From: Planctomycetota bacterium
Lineage (GTDB): Bacteria > Planctomycetota > Planctomycetia > Pirellulales > Lacipirellulaceae
Length of the DNA: 8,157 bases
Direction: 5' to 3'
Assembly (NCBI GenBank): GCA_022615465.1
Contig: JAKEGR010000336.1
Location: 1 to 8,157 of the forward strand
Part shown: one piece after another, positions 1 through 7,423 of the stretch
Position numbering within the stretch: the first letter of the stretch is position 1
Layout: each line of letters opens with the position of its first letter
Made by a program: the position numbers and the translations under genes
Notes under the pieces: model-generated
The model's input: the letters and a program-made list of their open reading frames with translations, nothing else
What the model was told of the DNA's origin: nothing
Database searches by the model: none

Positions 1-30
1 CTCTTCGACGACACGGCGGCGGCCAAATAA
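1..30 (+). CDS. possible C-terminal end of an upstream gene (partial)
   Basis: The first frame reads nine codons (LFDDTAAAK) and then TAA at 28-30. The codons mostly end in G or C, as in the genes downstream, and a gene end here would leave a normal 41-base gap before mfd. Nothing about function can be said from nine residues, and the frame could be chance. Confidence 0.3.
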   Translation, partial: LFDDTAAAK

Positions 31-33
31 ATC

Positions 34-62
34 TTTTCGCCCAGCGGCCGCCCCCCTATAAT
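34..62 (+). promoter_or_regulatory. sigma70-like promoter for mfd, nearly leaderless
   Basis: A perfect TATAAT lies at 57-62. A weak -35 candidate, TTTTCG at 34-39, sits 17 bases upstream and matches the consensus at three of six positions. The usual distance from a -10 box puts the transcript start at about 69-70, only two or three bases before the ATG at 72. No purine-rich ribosome binding site lies between, so the mfd mRNA would be leaderless or almost so. The -10 is seen directly; the start site is inferred. Confidence 0.55.
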
Positions 63-71
63 TGCTCCCAC

Positions 72-3000
72 ATGGATACGGTCACGGCGGCGGCCCCTGC
101 CGCGAACCGGCTGCGGGAGTTGGCCGCACATCTGAATGAACATCGCGGCTTCGCCGACGTGGTCGCCAGCCTCGAAGCGGGGCACGGCGGGACGCTCGGC
201 GGGGTGTGGGGGTCTTCGCGCGCCCTGGTGGCCGCGGCGCTGGCCCAGTCGTGCCGCGGACCGCTCGTGGTGGTCACGCCGCATCCGGGCGAGATCGACT
301 CGCTGGTTCATGATCTGACGCTCTTCACCGAGTTGTCCGTCGCCGAGTTTCCGGCCTGGGAATCGGAGCCAGGCGAGCGCGTCGTTCATGATGAGATCTA
401 TGGCGAACGGCTGCGGTTACTCAAAGCATTGGCGGGAGGTTTGCAGGGCGAAGGCGATCAACATCCGCCATCGCTCGTCGTCACCAGTATCCAAAGTCTC
501 CTGCAGCCCGTGCCGGGGCGGGACGCGCTGGCAACGGCAACGCGGGAGATTCGCGTCGGCTCACAGCTTGACGAGCAGGAGTTTACCCGCTGGCTGGTGG
601 AACGCGGCACGCATGCCACGACCGCCGTCGAGCTGCCGGGCGAGTTTTCGCTCCGCGGCGGCATTCTTGATATCTTCCCGCCGGATGCCGATGATCCCGT
701 GCGGATCGAACTTTTTGGCAACGAAGTCGAATCGATCCGCCGTTTCGATGTGGCGTCTCAACGCAGTCTTGAATCGCTCAAGTCGACACACATCACGATG
801 CTTGAGCCGACCGCGTCGGACCGCGCTCACTTCACGAGCTATCTTCCATCAGACTCCTGGTTCCTCTTGATGGAGCCGAACGATCTCGCCGAGGAAGGGA
901 AGTTCTATCTCGATCGGATGGACCGTCCGCAAGCGTTTCATTCCGTCCGGACGACACTCGCGGAGGTTTACAAATTCCCATCGGTGACGGCGGCGGGGAT
1001 ACCGGCCGGATCGATGGAGACGACCGCCCATCTTGAGTTCGAATCGGTCGAACGGTTCAGTGGCGAGATCGGCAAGGTCCGTGACGAGCTGGACAAGGTG
1101 AGCGATGGAAACGAGGTATTCCTTATCTGCGAGACGGACGCCGAGGTCGAACGGCTTGGCGAGTTGTTCAGAACATCGCGGCTGATGACCGGGGACAGTC
1201 CCCTGGGCGCCCCCAGGCTGCATTTCGTGGTTGGGCATCTGGAAGCAGGTTTTCGCATTGTGCCGCAACGGGTTGTTCTGGTAAGCGCTGCCGAACTGTT
1301 TCAGCGGCAAGATTTGGCGCGAACCACGCGGCGACGACAATCGCGGGCAATTGACAGCTTCCTCGAGTTGCGACAGGGCGACCTGGTCGTGCATGTGGCC
1401 CATGGCATCGGCCGATACCGCGGGCTGCGGCTCCTGGAAAAAGATGGGCGGGCGGAGGAACACCTGGAACTCGAGTATCACGGCGGCACGAAGATCTATG
1501 TGCCCGCCGCAAAGATCGAGTTTGTGCAGAAGTATGTCGGGGCGAAAGGCGGCGCGGTGCCGCTGGCGCATATCGGCGGCAAGGCGTGGGTCCGTCAAAA
1601 GGAAGCGGCCCAACGCGCCGTCACGGACCTGGCGGCTGAGATGATCGAGTTGCAGGCAGCGCGCGACGCCCGACCGGGCATCGTCTTCCCGCCCGACACC
1701 GAGTGGCAACGTGAATTTGACGCCGCCTTTCCGTACCAGGAAACGCCGGATCAGCTCACCGCGATCGAAGAGCTAAAACGCGACATGCAGACGCCGAAGC
1801 CAATGGATCGGTTGTTGTGCGGCGACGTGGGGTTCGGCAAGACGGAACTGGCAATTCGGGCGGCGTTCAAGGCGGTGGATGCCGGCTACCAGGTAGCCGT
1901 GCTGGTGCCGACCACCGTGCTGGCCGAGCAACATCGGCGGACGTTTGCGGCGCGCATGGCCGAGTTTCCGTTTGAGATCGCGGCACTGTCGCGGTTTTGT
2001 TCCGCGAAGGAGCAACGCGAAATTATCGAGCGGACCGCCAAGGGCGAGATTGACATCCTCATCGGCACCCACCGAATGGCCTCGCCGGACGTGCAGTTCG
2101 CCAATCTCGGCGTGCTCATTATCGATGAAGAGCAGCGGTTCGGCGTGGAAATCAAGGAACGGCTCAAGGCAATCCGGACCACCGTGGACGTGCTCACGAT
2201 GACGGCCACGCCAATTCCGCGGACGCTCCACATGGCCCTGCTGGGCGTGCGGGCGATTTCTAACTTGGAAACGCCCCCCGCCGATCGGCTGGCCGTTGAG
2301 ACTCGCGTGACTCGATTCAGTGACGAGTTGGTGCGGCATGCGATCCTGCGCGAGTTGAATCGCGGTGGGCAGATCTTTTTCGTCCACAACCGGATCAACG
2401 ACATTCGCGCCGTTGCCGCTCGGCTGGCGGAAATCGTACCCGAGGCGAGGATCGACATCGGTCATGGCCAAATGGCCGAGGGAGAGCTGGAAGAAGTCAT
2501 GCTGCGTTTTGTCCGCGGCGAGATCGATCTGTTGCTTTCAACAACGATCGTGGAAAGCGGTCTCGATATTCCCAACGCCAACACGATTTTCATGGATGAT
2601 GCGGATCGCTACGGCCTGGCCGATTTGCACCAATTGCGCGGTCGCGTCGGCCGTTACAAGCACCGCGCCTACTGTTACTTGCTGATCGATGAAAGCCGCC
2701 ATTTGTCGCCGGAGGCGGCGCGTCGGTTGCGGGCCATCGAGGAGTTCAGCCAGATGGGAGCAGGATTCGCCCTGGCGATGCGCGATTTGGAGCTTCGCGG
2801 CGCGGGAAATATCCTGGGCACCCAGCAGAGCGGGCACATTGCCACGGTAGGCTATGAGATGTACTGCGCTCTATTGGAACGCGCGGTGAGGGAACTGAAG
2901 CATTTGCCCCCGCGTGATTCGGTCGATGTCAGCATTGACCTGCCGGGCGAAGCCTATCTGCCACGCGGCTATGTGCCCGACATGCGGTCGAAAATTGATC

Positions 3001-3344
3001 TCTATCGCCGGCTGGCCCGGCTGGTGAGCGAAGAGGCGGTCGACGATTTCGCCCGCGAGCTGGCCGACCGGTTTGGCCCGATGCCAGCAGCGGTCGAGCA
3101 TCTGCTGGAGCTAGCACGGCTGCGGGTTTGGGCCTATCGCTGGGGTGTCCGGGAGATTCGTCTGGAAAACCGTTACGCCGTCTTGGGATACACTTCGGTG
3201 GAGAAGGTGAAGCGGCTGGCCGCTCGATCGGAAGGCCGGCTGCGGATTGCCGACCAGACAAGTGCCTATCTACCCCAGCCCGATGGAATTGCGACCCCGG
3301 CCGCGATATTCCACCGATTGAAATCGCTCTTGCGGCCAGCCTGA
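72..3344 (+). CDS. mfd: transcription-repair coupling factor Mfd
   Basis: Mfd is the ATP-dependent translocase that removes RNA polymerase stalled at DNA lesions and recruits UvrA for nucleotide excision repair. The 1090-residue protein is near the usual family length of about 1100-1150. The N-terminal UvrB-like module includes the conserved PGEFSLRGGILDIFPP stretch (from residue 189) and lacks a working Walker A, as is normal for Mfd. The RNA-polymerase-interacting CarD-like domain starts near residue 430 (GDLVVHVAHGIGRY). The helicase core has Walker A GDVGFGKT (584-591), DEEQ box (685-688), TATPIPRT, STTIVESGLDIPNA and QLRGRVGR (854-861). The TRG translocation motif lies around 910-923 (GAGNILGTQQSGHI), followed by the C-terminal autoinhibitory domain. 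The ATG at 72 is preferred because a TATAAT lies just upstream and the protein is full length; there is no Shine-Dalgarno. The next gene starts 30 bases after the stop. Family assignment is very secure. Confidence 0.98.
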   Translation: MDTVTAAAPAANRLRELAAHLNEHRGFADVVASLEAGHGGTLGGVWGSSRALVAAALAQSCRGPLVVVTPHPGEIDSLVHDLTLFTELSVAEFPAWESEPGERVVHDEIYGERLRLLKALAGGLQGEGDQHPPSLVVTSIQSLLQPVPGRDALATATREIRVGSQLDEQEFTRWLVERGTHATTAVELPGEFSLRGGILDIFPPDADDPVRIELFGNEVESIRRFDVASQRSLESLKSTHITMLEPTASDRAHFTSYLPSDSWFLLMEPNDLAEEGKFYLDRMDRPQAFHSVRTTLAEVYKFPSVTAAGIPAGSMETTAHLEFESVERFSGEIGKVRDELDKVSDGNEVFLICETDAEVERLGELFRTSRLMTGDSPLGAPRLHFVVGHLEAGFRIVPQRVVLVSAAELFQRQDLARTTRRRQSRAIDSFLELRQGDLVVHVAHGIGRYRGLRLLEKDGRAEEHLELEYHGGTKIYVPAAKIEFVQKYVGAKGGAVPLAHIGGKAWVRQKEAAQRAVTDLAAEMIELQAARDARPGIVFPPDTEWQREFDAAFPYQETPDQLTAIEELKRDMQTPKPMDRLLCGDVGFGKTELAIRAAFKAVDAGYQVAVLVPTTVLAEQHRRTFAARMAEFPFEIAALSRFCSAKEQREIIERTAKGEIDILIGTHRMASPDVQFANLGVLIIDEEQRFGVEIKERLKAIRTTVDVLTMTATPIPRTLHMALLGVRAISNLETPPADRLAVETRVTRFSDELVRHAILRELNRGGQIFFVHNRINDIRAVAARLAEIVPEARIDIGHGQMAEGELEEVMLRFVRGEIDLLLSTTIVESGLDIPNANTIFMDDADRYGLADLHQLRGRVGRYKHRAYCYLLIDESRHLSPEAARRLRAIEEFSQMGAGFALAMRDLELRGAGNILGTQQSGHIATVGYEMYCALLERAVRELKHLPPRDSVDVSIDLPGEAYLPRGYVPDMRSKIDLYRRLARLVSEEAVDDFARELADRFGPMPAAVEHLLELARLRVWAYRWGVREIRLENRYAVLGYTSVEKVKRLAARSEGRLRIADQTSAYLPQPDGIATPAAIFHRLKSLLRPA

Positions 3345-3374
3345 AGCCGAACCTAGAATCTGCCGCCATTTTGG

Positions 3375-4634
3375 GTGAGTGCCATCGGCAATCCGCCGTC
3401 AGGCGCTGGTTCCTTTTCTTTGCGACAGGTCTCCCTGGTGCGTAACGCCTTTCGTTTCCTGATTGCCGCCACGACGCTTGCCCCGTGCGTCACTGGGTTC
3501 GTAACGGCGGCCTTTGCCCAGGATCGCCGCGCCGGAGAGTTGTTTTCTCCGCCGACGGCATCGCAATCCGATAGCGACCAGCCCGCCGCGCCACCCAAAA
3601 CGCAAGTTCTTTCCCAGTTGGACGGCGCGCAAGTAATCGCCCGCATCGACGGGCAGATCGTCTTGGCTTGCGATGTCCTGTGGCGAGTCAACGTGTTGAT
3701 TGAAGCGAACAAGAGCCAACATCCCGAGTTTGCCCCGGAGCAATGGGACCAGCTGCGCCGGGAACTGATGAAACGCGAGGTGGCCGCGCTTGTCGACCGC
3801 AAGCTCCTCTATGCCGAGTTTCGTCGCAAGCTGCCAGAAGACGCCTGGCCACAGATCGAAGAAAACCTGCTCAAACCGTTCGACGAAATGGAAATGCCGC
3901 AACTTGTGAAACAACTCAAAGTGGAAAGTCCGGCCGAGGTCGAACCGAAGTTGACGCAGCTCGGTTCCTCGCTGCCCGATGCACGGCGGTCGTTCAACGA
4001 ACGGGCAATCGCGAGTGAGCTGCTGCGTTCGAAAGTGAAAATCAACGAAGAGGTGGGGCCCGATGAAATGCTCACGTACTACCAGGCGCATCTGGCCGAT
4101 TATGAGTACCCCACGCAGGCCCGGTGGGAAGAACTGATGGTCCGCAAGAACCGCTTTAGCGATCCTCGACAGGCCTTTGCCGAGTTGGCCACGATGGGAA
4201 ATGAAGTGTGGCAACGCGCCGCGACGCGGCCCAACGTGCAGGGAGCGGTATTTGCGGAAGTAGCGAAGGCCAAGTCCGATGGATTTACGGCGAAGGAAGG
4301 GGGGCTGCATGATTGGACGTCGAAGGGATCGCTGAAGTCGCAAGCAATCGACAACGGGCTGTTCACGCTCGCCATCGGGCAGATGAGCCAGGTGTTGGAG
4401 AGCGAGACGGGATTCCACATCGTCCGCGTGCTGGAACGGAAGGAAGCAGGCCGCAGACCTTTCACCGAAGTGCAGGGCGAGATCCGCGAGGAACTGAAAA
4501 AGGAACGGTTCCAGAAGGGGGCTGAGGAATACATTGCCAGGCTGCGTCAGGACGCCCGCATCTGGACCACATTCACCGGCCCCACGACGGCCCACGAACT
4601 CTTGGGCTTGAATCCCGGCCCGCAGCGGCGGTAA
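3375..4634 (+). CDS. exported SurA/PpiC-type peptidyl-prolyl isomerase chaperone
   Basis: The protein resembles periplasmic SurA/PrsA chaperones, which bind unfolded exported proteins and may isomerise Xaa-Pro bonds. From the GTG at 3375 (419 residues), a Sec signal peptide has basic R23 and R27, a hydrophobic stretch 28-47 and an AFA-Q cleavage site after residue 48. A GTG at 3438 (residue 22) would give a more typical short n-region and is a strong alternative start. A Ser/Pro-rich linker follows. A SurA_N-like helical domain spans about 70-220 (ARIDGQIVLACDV, ALVDRKLLY). One parvulin domain covers about 245-355, with GGLHDW at 309-314 and GFHIVRV containing H348. The first parvulin histidine (usual ARHIL) is W251 here (ARWEEL), so isomerase activity is uncertain. 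SurA of E. coli has two parvulin domains; this has one. The C38 context (LAPC) is not a good lipobox. Close spacing suggests co-transcription with mfd. Confidence 0.88.
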   Translation: MSAIGNPPSGAGSFSLRQVSLVRNAFRFLIAATTLAPCVTGFVTAAFAQDRRAGELFSPPTASQSDSDQPAAPPKTQVLSQLDGAQVIARIDGQIVLACDVLWRVNVLIEANKSQHPEFAPEQWDQLRRELMKREVAALVDRKLLYAEFRRKLPEDAWPQIEENLLKPFDEMEMPQLVKQLKVESPAEVEPKLTQLGSSLPDARRSFNERAIASELLRSKVKINEEVGPDEMLTYYQAHLADYEYPTQARWEELMVRKNRFSDPRQAFAELATMGNEVWQRAATRPNVQGAVFAEVAKAKSDGFTAKEGGLHDWTSKGSLKSQAIDNGLFTLAIGQMSQVLESETGFHIVRVLERKEAGRRPFTEVQGEIREELKKERFQKGAEEYIARLRQDARIWTTFTGPTTAHELLGLNPGPQRR

Positions 4635-4637
4635 TCC

Positions 4638-4672
4638 CCTTGCCCTCCGGGAGAGGGCTAAGGCGAGGGCTT
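4638..4672. repeat. hairpin repeat, copy 1 (next to hydrolase 3' end)
   Basis: GCCCTC (4642-4647) and GAGGGC (4653-4658) form a perfect 6-bp stem around CGGGA. CCTT/AAGG extends it past one bulged T, and a GGCGAGGGC tail follows. The layout (GC-rich hairpin, then GGNGAGG on the + strand) matches a second element at 5686-5716. It resembles dispersed GC-rich palindromic repeats (CCCTC...GAGGG plus GGTGAGG) I have seen in many genomes, but copy number here is unknown. Confidence 0.5.
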
Positions 4673-4697
4673 CCGCGAAAGGCCCGGTTTTATTCTT
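4667..4697 (+). terminator. possible intrinsic terminator after the chaperone gene
   Basis: GGGCTT (4667-4672) can pair with AGGCCC (4680-4685) through one G-U pair around a 7-base loop. GG and then TTTTATTCTT follow on the + strand. It lies 33 bases after the chaperone stop and runs into the last codons of the convergent hydrolase gene. The stem is short, so strength is uncertain. Confidence 0.4.
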
Positions 4698-5625
4698 CCC
4701 GTGATCCTTGGTTCAAACGGTGCCGGATGTAGTCGCTCACCGCAGCGGCATTCAGGTCGACTACCACGTCCATGTTCGGCTGATTATCGGGCCGCGGGCG
4801 TCGATCGAACACCGTGGCGCCGTGCGTCATGGTTCCCTCCGTCTCGACATCGCCGTGCAGTCGCTCCATGCTGAACAAGTCTGGTTGTGCCGCGGCGACA
4901 ACCGCAACCGCTTCTAGCAAATAAATCCCTTCAAGCCCCAAGAGTTGACGGTGCGCCCAAAAAGCGCATGGAAGTATTTTCCGCAGCAGCGTCCCCTTTC
5001 GAGATAATCCATCCGGCAGGCTTTCCAACAAATCAAAACCCAACAAGATGCGGTTCGCCAAATCGAGCGGAATCACTGTCTTGGTAACCGGCGAACGAAA
5101 CACCGCTTGTGCCGCTTCGGCATCGCAGTAGACATTAAACTCCGCCGCGGCCGTCACGTTTCCCGGACCCGCAAGCGCGCCGCCGAGTATGATCAAGTGG
5201 CCGACCAACTCGGCAAGATCAGGCTGCTGCAACGCCAACGCAATGTTGGATAACGGCCCCATGGCCACAATGGTCACTTCACCGGGCGCGGCGCGCACTT
5301 CATCACAGATTACTTTCACCGAGGGGTGCTGATGATGACGCTGGGAAACGGCGAAGTGGGCGCCACACAGCCCGTCTGCGCCATAAAAATGGCGATTGTC
5401 GGCGCGCAAAAGTTGCTCGGAATGGGCAGCCCCAAGCCGTGGCAACTGCGGGGGATCGAGCTGCTCGATGATCACCTGAACATTCCGCGAGGCCTGATCG
5501 GGCAACACATTGCCCCCCGTGGCCGTCACCGCGATGACGTCGAGTCCTGGATCCTCCAAGGCCAAACAAATGGCAACCGCATCGCCAATGCCTGGATCCA
5601 CGTCGAGAATGACTTTTCTGGCCAT
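4690..5625 (-). CDS. inosine-uridine nucleoside hydrolase family protein with altered active site
   Basis: Members cleave the N-glycosidic bond of ribonucleosides to base and ribose, using a Ca2+ bound by aspartates in an N-terminal DxDPGxDD motif. The 311-residue length is normal. The fold markers are clear: DVDPG at 8-12, ATGGN, MGPLSN (122-127), AEFNVYCD with E162 and N164, and a C-terminal region with GATVFDRR and MDVVVD. Three family active-site positions differ: the first Asp of the DD pair is G14 (DPGIGDA), and the usual His-Asp of the LHDxLAV motif is L237-E238 (YLLEAVAV). D8, D10 and D15 remain. In the Crithidia enzyme these positions are D14 (ribose contact), H241 (leaving group) and D242 (Ca2+ and ribose). 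Hydrolase activity is therefore doubtful, though the frame is intact. A good site, GGAG (5631-5634), lies five bases before the ATG. The gene is convergent with the chaperone gene and divergent from trpD. Confidence 0.88.
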   Translation of the reverse strand: MARKVILDVDPGIGDAVAICLALEDPGLDVIAVTATGGNVLPDQASRNVQVIIEQLDPPQLPRLGAAHSEQLLRADNRHFYGADGLCGAHFAVSQRHHQHPSVKVICDEVRAAPGEVTIVAMGPLSNIALALQQPDLAELVGHLIILGGALAGPGNVTAAAEFNVYCDAEAAQAVFRSPVTKTVIPLDLANRILLGFDLLESLPDGLSRKGTLLRKILPCAFWAHRQLLGLEGIYLLEAVAVVAAAQPDLFSMERLHGDVETEGTMTHGATVFDRRPRPDNQPNMDVVVDLNAAAVSDYIRHRLNQGSREE

Positions 5626-5685
5626 ACCGGCTCCGCAATCCGCTCACGATCTCAGGAACGGGAGAAAACAACGTCTCCACCTTTC

Positions 5686-5716
5686 CCCTCTTACGCTGGA
5701 AGAGGGCGGGGTGAGG
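5686..5716. repeat. hairpin repeat, copy 2 (in hydrolase leader)
   Basis: CCCTCTT (5686-5692) and AAGAGGG (5700-5706) form a perfect 7-bp stem with a 7-base loop, followed by CGGGGTGAGG (5707-5716). Same orientation and design as the element at 4638-4672. It would be transcribed within the 5' leader of the nucleoside hydrolase mRNA. Confidence 0.5.
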
Positions 5717-5787
5717 AAGCAAGCAAGTACCGAAGTTATTTCTTCCAGCGATCCTCAGAGTGAGATACGACGCTCCCTGCCTTGGTT

Positions 5788-5815
5788 ATTCTAACAAGTA
5801 GGCAATACATCTCAA
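5788..5815 (-). promoter_or_regulatory. sigma70-like promoter for the nucleoside hydrolase gene
   Basis: On the - strand, TTGAGA (5815-5810) and TAGAAT (5793-5788) are 16 bases apart, and each matches the consensus at five of six positions. The expected transcript start is near 5781, giving a leader of about 155 nt that contains hairpin repeat copy 2. It is the best-matching -35/-10 pair I found by eye in the window. Confidence 0.6.
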
Positions 5816-5935
5816 GATTAGCTGCCCCCAGTCAACGGCCCCGAACCGCCTCTCTGAAAGCCCTACGCCGCAGACGACTCGTCCGGTAAAATCACCAACT
5901 GGTGCCAATAGCCCCTGTCTTTCGCGCTAATCCTG

Positions 5936-6961
5936 ATGACCACAGACATCTCCACTCTCCTCGGCCGTGCTGCCGGTGGCGACAACCTTACCCTGCCAGA
6001 AATGTCGGACGCGATCGACGCGATCATGCGCGGCGAGTGGTCGGAGGCCGAGATTGGCCTGTTGCTCTCTTCGCTTGCCGCCAAGGGGGAAACGGTCGAT
6101 GAGGTGGCCGGGGCGGCCATGGCCCTCCGCCGCCACATGACGCCCATCCACAGCAGGCACACGGAAATTCTCGATACGTGTGGCACGGGAGGCGGCGGCT
6201 CAGCGATGTTCAACGTCAGTACGACGGCGGCCATCGTCGCGGCCGCGGCGGGGGTGCCGGTCGCCAAGCACGGCAACCGAAGTATCACCAGCCGCAGCGG
6301 CTCGGCCGATGTGCTGGCCGAATTGGGCGTCAACATCAACGCCAGCATCGCACAGGTCGAAGCATGCCTCGACGAACTGGGCCTCTGTTTCTGTTTCGCC
6401 CCGCTGATTCACCTGTCCATGAAACATGTCGCCGCCGTGCGTAAGAAGCTTGGCATTCGCACGATCTTCAATATCCTCGGCCCGCTCGCCAACCCGGCCG
6501 GCGCCTGTTATCAACTGCTGGGTGCTGGCCGGCCGGAGCTGCAACCGCTCCTGGCCGGGGCAATCGCCAGGCTTGGTACTCGGCGAACATTCGTGGTGGT
6601 GGGCGAGGACGGCTTGGGCGACGTGACGCTCTCGGGCCAGACGTTCGTCACGGAAGTGTCCACCGGCCAGGTCCGCGACTTCACATGGAAGCCGGAGGCG
6701 TTCGGCATCCCGCGGTCGTCGCTCGAGTCGCTGTTGGTGGATGGTCCGGCCGCTAGTGCGGCAATGATCCGCTCGATCCTGGCGGGCGAGCCAGGACCGG
6801 CGAGAGATATTGTGGTACTCAATGCGGCCGCGGGTTTGATCGCCGCGGGCCGGGCGAACGATCCCCAGGCGGCTCGACAGCAGGCCGTCGAGGCGATCGA
6901 CAGCGGAGCGGCTCAATCGTTATTGAAGCAACTCGTCATGCGTTCCCATGCCTCGGGATGA
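5936..6961 (+). CDS. trpD: anthranilate phosphoribosyltransferase TrpD
   Basis: TrpD joins anthranilate and PRPP to give phosphoribosyl-anthranilate in tryptophan synthesis, in the cytoplasm. The 341 residues match the family length. The N-terminal helical domain is followed by the glycine-rich PRPP loop DTCGTGGGG (80-88), NVSTTAA, KHGNR (111-115), SRSGSADVLAELGV, MKHVAAVRKKLGIRTIFN and LGPLANPA. Two metal-linked positions are unusual: the usual GTGGDG is GTGGGG (G87 for Asp), and the usual DGLDE is DGLGD (G228-D229, for D223-E224 of the Sulfolobus enzyme). PRPP-loop and KHGNR residues are otherwise intact, so I expect an active enzyme with altered Mg2+ dependence. The ATG gives the family-length N-terminus; no Shine-Dalgarno is visible. 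No other trp gene is adjacent and no attenuator was seen. The fold is related to pyrimidine-nucleoside phosphorylases, but length and motifs fit TrpD. Confidence 0.95.
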   Translation: MTTDISTLLGRAAGGDNLTLPEMSDAIDAIMRGEWSEAEIGLLLSSLAAKGETVDEVAGAAMALRRHMTPIHSRHTEILDTCGTGGGGSAMFNVSTTAAIVAAAAGVPVAKHGNRSITSRSGSADVLAELGVNINASIAQVEACLDELGLCFCFAPLIHLSMKHVAAVRKKLGIRTIFNILGPLANPAGACYQLLGAGRPELQPLLAGAIARLGTRRTFVVVGEDGLGDVTLSGQTFVTEVSTGQVRDFTWKPEAFGIPRSSLESLLVDGPAASAAMIRSILAGEPGPARDIVVLNAAAGLIAAGRANDPQAARQQAVEAIDSGAAQSLLKQLVMRSHASG

Positions 6962-7108
6962 AACACCCTGGCAGCGGGCATTGGGCCGACACTCGCCGAG
7001 ATGCGATTCCAGTGGCGCTGCGCGAAAATAGACGAACTTCCTGGCGTGACCAACAAGCGAACCGGGGCATGCACACGGAGAGTTGCAAGTCTTTCAACAA
7101 GAAACAAG

Positions 7109-7182
<74 letters not shown>

Positions 7183-7370
7183 CGATTGTGGGTCCGGCAT
7201 GGGAGCCTGGTAATTCCTAGTGTACATCCCTCCCAAGGCCGCCTTCCTGATTTTCCAAGCCCTATAGTATAGCGGCCATACGCACCAATTCCAGGATGGC
7301 CAGGAAGACGGTCGATTTCCAAGACTCGCGCCCAGTGGCCCCATTCTGCGCATTCTCCCTGGATTTGCAG
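7183..7370. other. spacer upstream of tRNA-Val, no gene seen
   Basis: Apart from the candidate tRNA promoter at 7266-7294 I see no gene here. Frames crossing it have no recognisable product, and the - strand one ends in the spurious peptide typical of a translated tRNA gene. Confidence 0.5.
7266..7294 (-). promoter_or_regulatory. candidate promoter for tRNA-Val
   Basis: On the - strand, TATACT (7271-7266, five of six) is preceded by CTGGAA (7294-7289, three of six) at 17 bases. Start would be near 7259, leaving a 5' leader of about 76 nt for RNase P to remove. The -10 lies in the palindrome CTATAGTATAG (7262-7272), so the + strand also carries a -10-like TATAGT, without a matching -35. Confidence 0.4.
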
Positions 7371-7400
7371 TTCTCAACAAGGGCTGCACTCCTCTATACT
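7371..7400 (+). promoter_or_regulatory. sigma70-like promoter for the 7407-7920 transcription unit
   Basis: TTCTCA (7371-7376, four of six) and TATACT (7395-7400, five of six) are 18 bases apart. The expected start is about 7407. Downstream lie a structured leader, a 67-codon ORF and a strong terminator, all on the same strand, which supports a real promoter. Confidence 0.45.
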
Positions 7401-7423
7401 GCGACCGGCCTCATTTGCCCTTG

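Larger units (their letters stand above)
5626..5935. other. intergenic region between the divergent hydrolase and trpD genes
   Basis: This 310-base stretch has no supported gene. It holds the hydrolase ribosome binding site (GGAG at 5631-5634, - strand), hairpin repeat copy 2 (5686-5716) and a good - strand promoter (5788-5815). On the trpD side I see only an isolated -10-like TAAAAT at 5887-5892, without a convincing -35, and no Shine-Dalgarno before the trpD ATG. Confidence 0.6.

Noticed and set aside
1191..1217. two adjacent perfect palindromes (GGGGAC-A-GTCCCC and CCTGGG-CGCC-CCCAGG)
   Set aside because: They lie inside mfd at an ordinary stretch of coding sequence (TGDSPLGAPR), with no T-run or other sign of function.
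849..1709. 286-codon - strand frame inside mfd, and a 398-codon one at 3399-4595 inside the chaperone gene
   Set aside because: Both are antisense shadows of well-identified genes. They have no conserved motifs and their composition follows from the opposite strand.
3471..3491. possible lipobox at C38 of the chaperone (LAPC)
   Set aside because: Proline directly before Cys does not fit lipoprotein signals, and a good AFA-Q Sec cleavage site follows ten residues later.
6962..7108. search for a terminator after trpD and after the tRNA
   Set aside because: No stable hairpin followed by a T-run was found on either strand.
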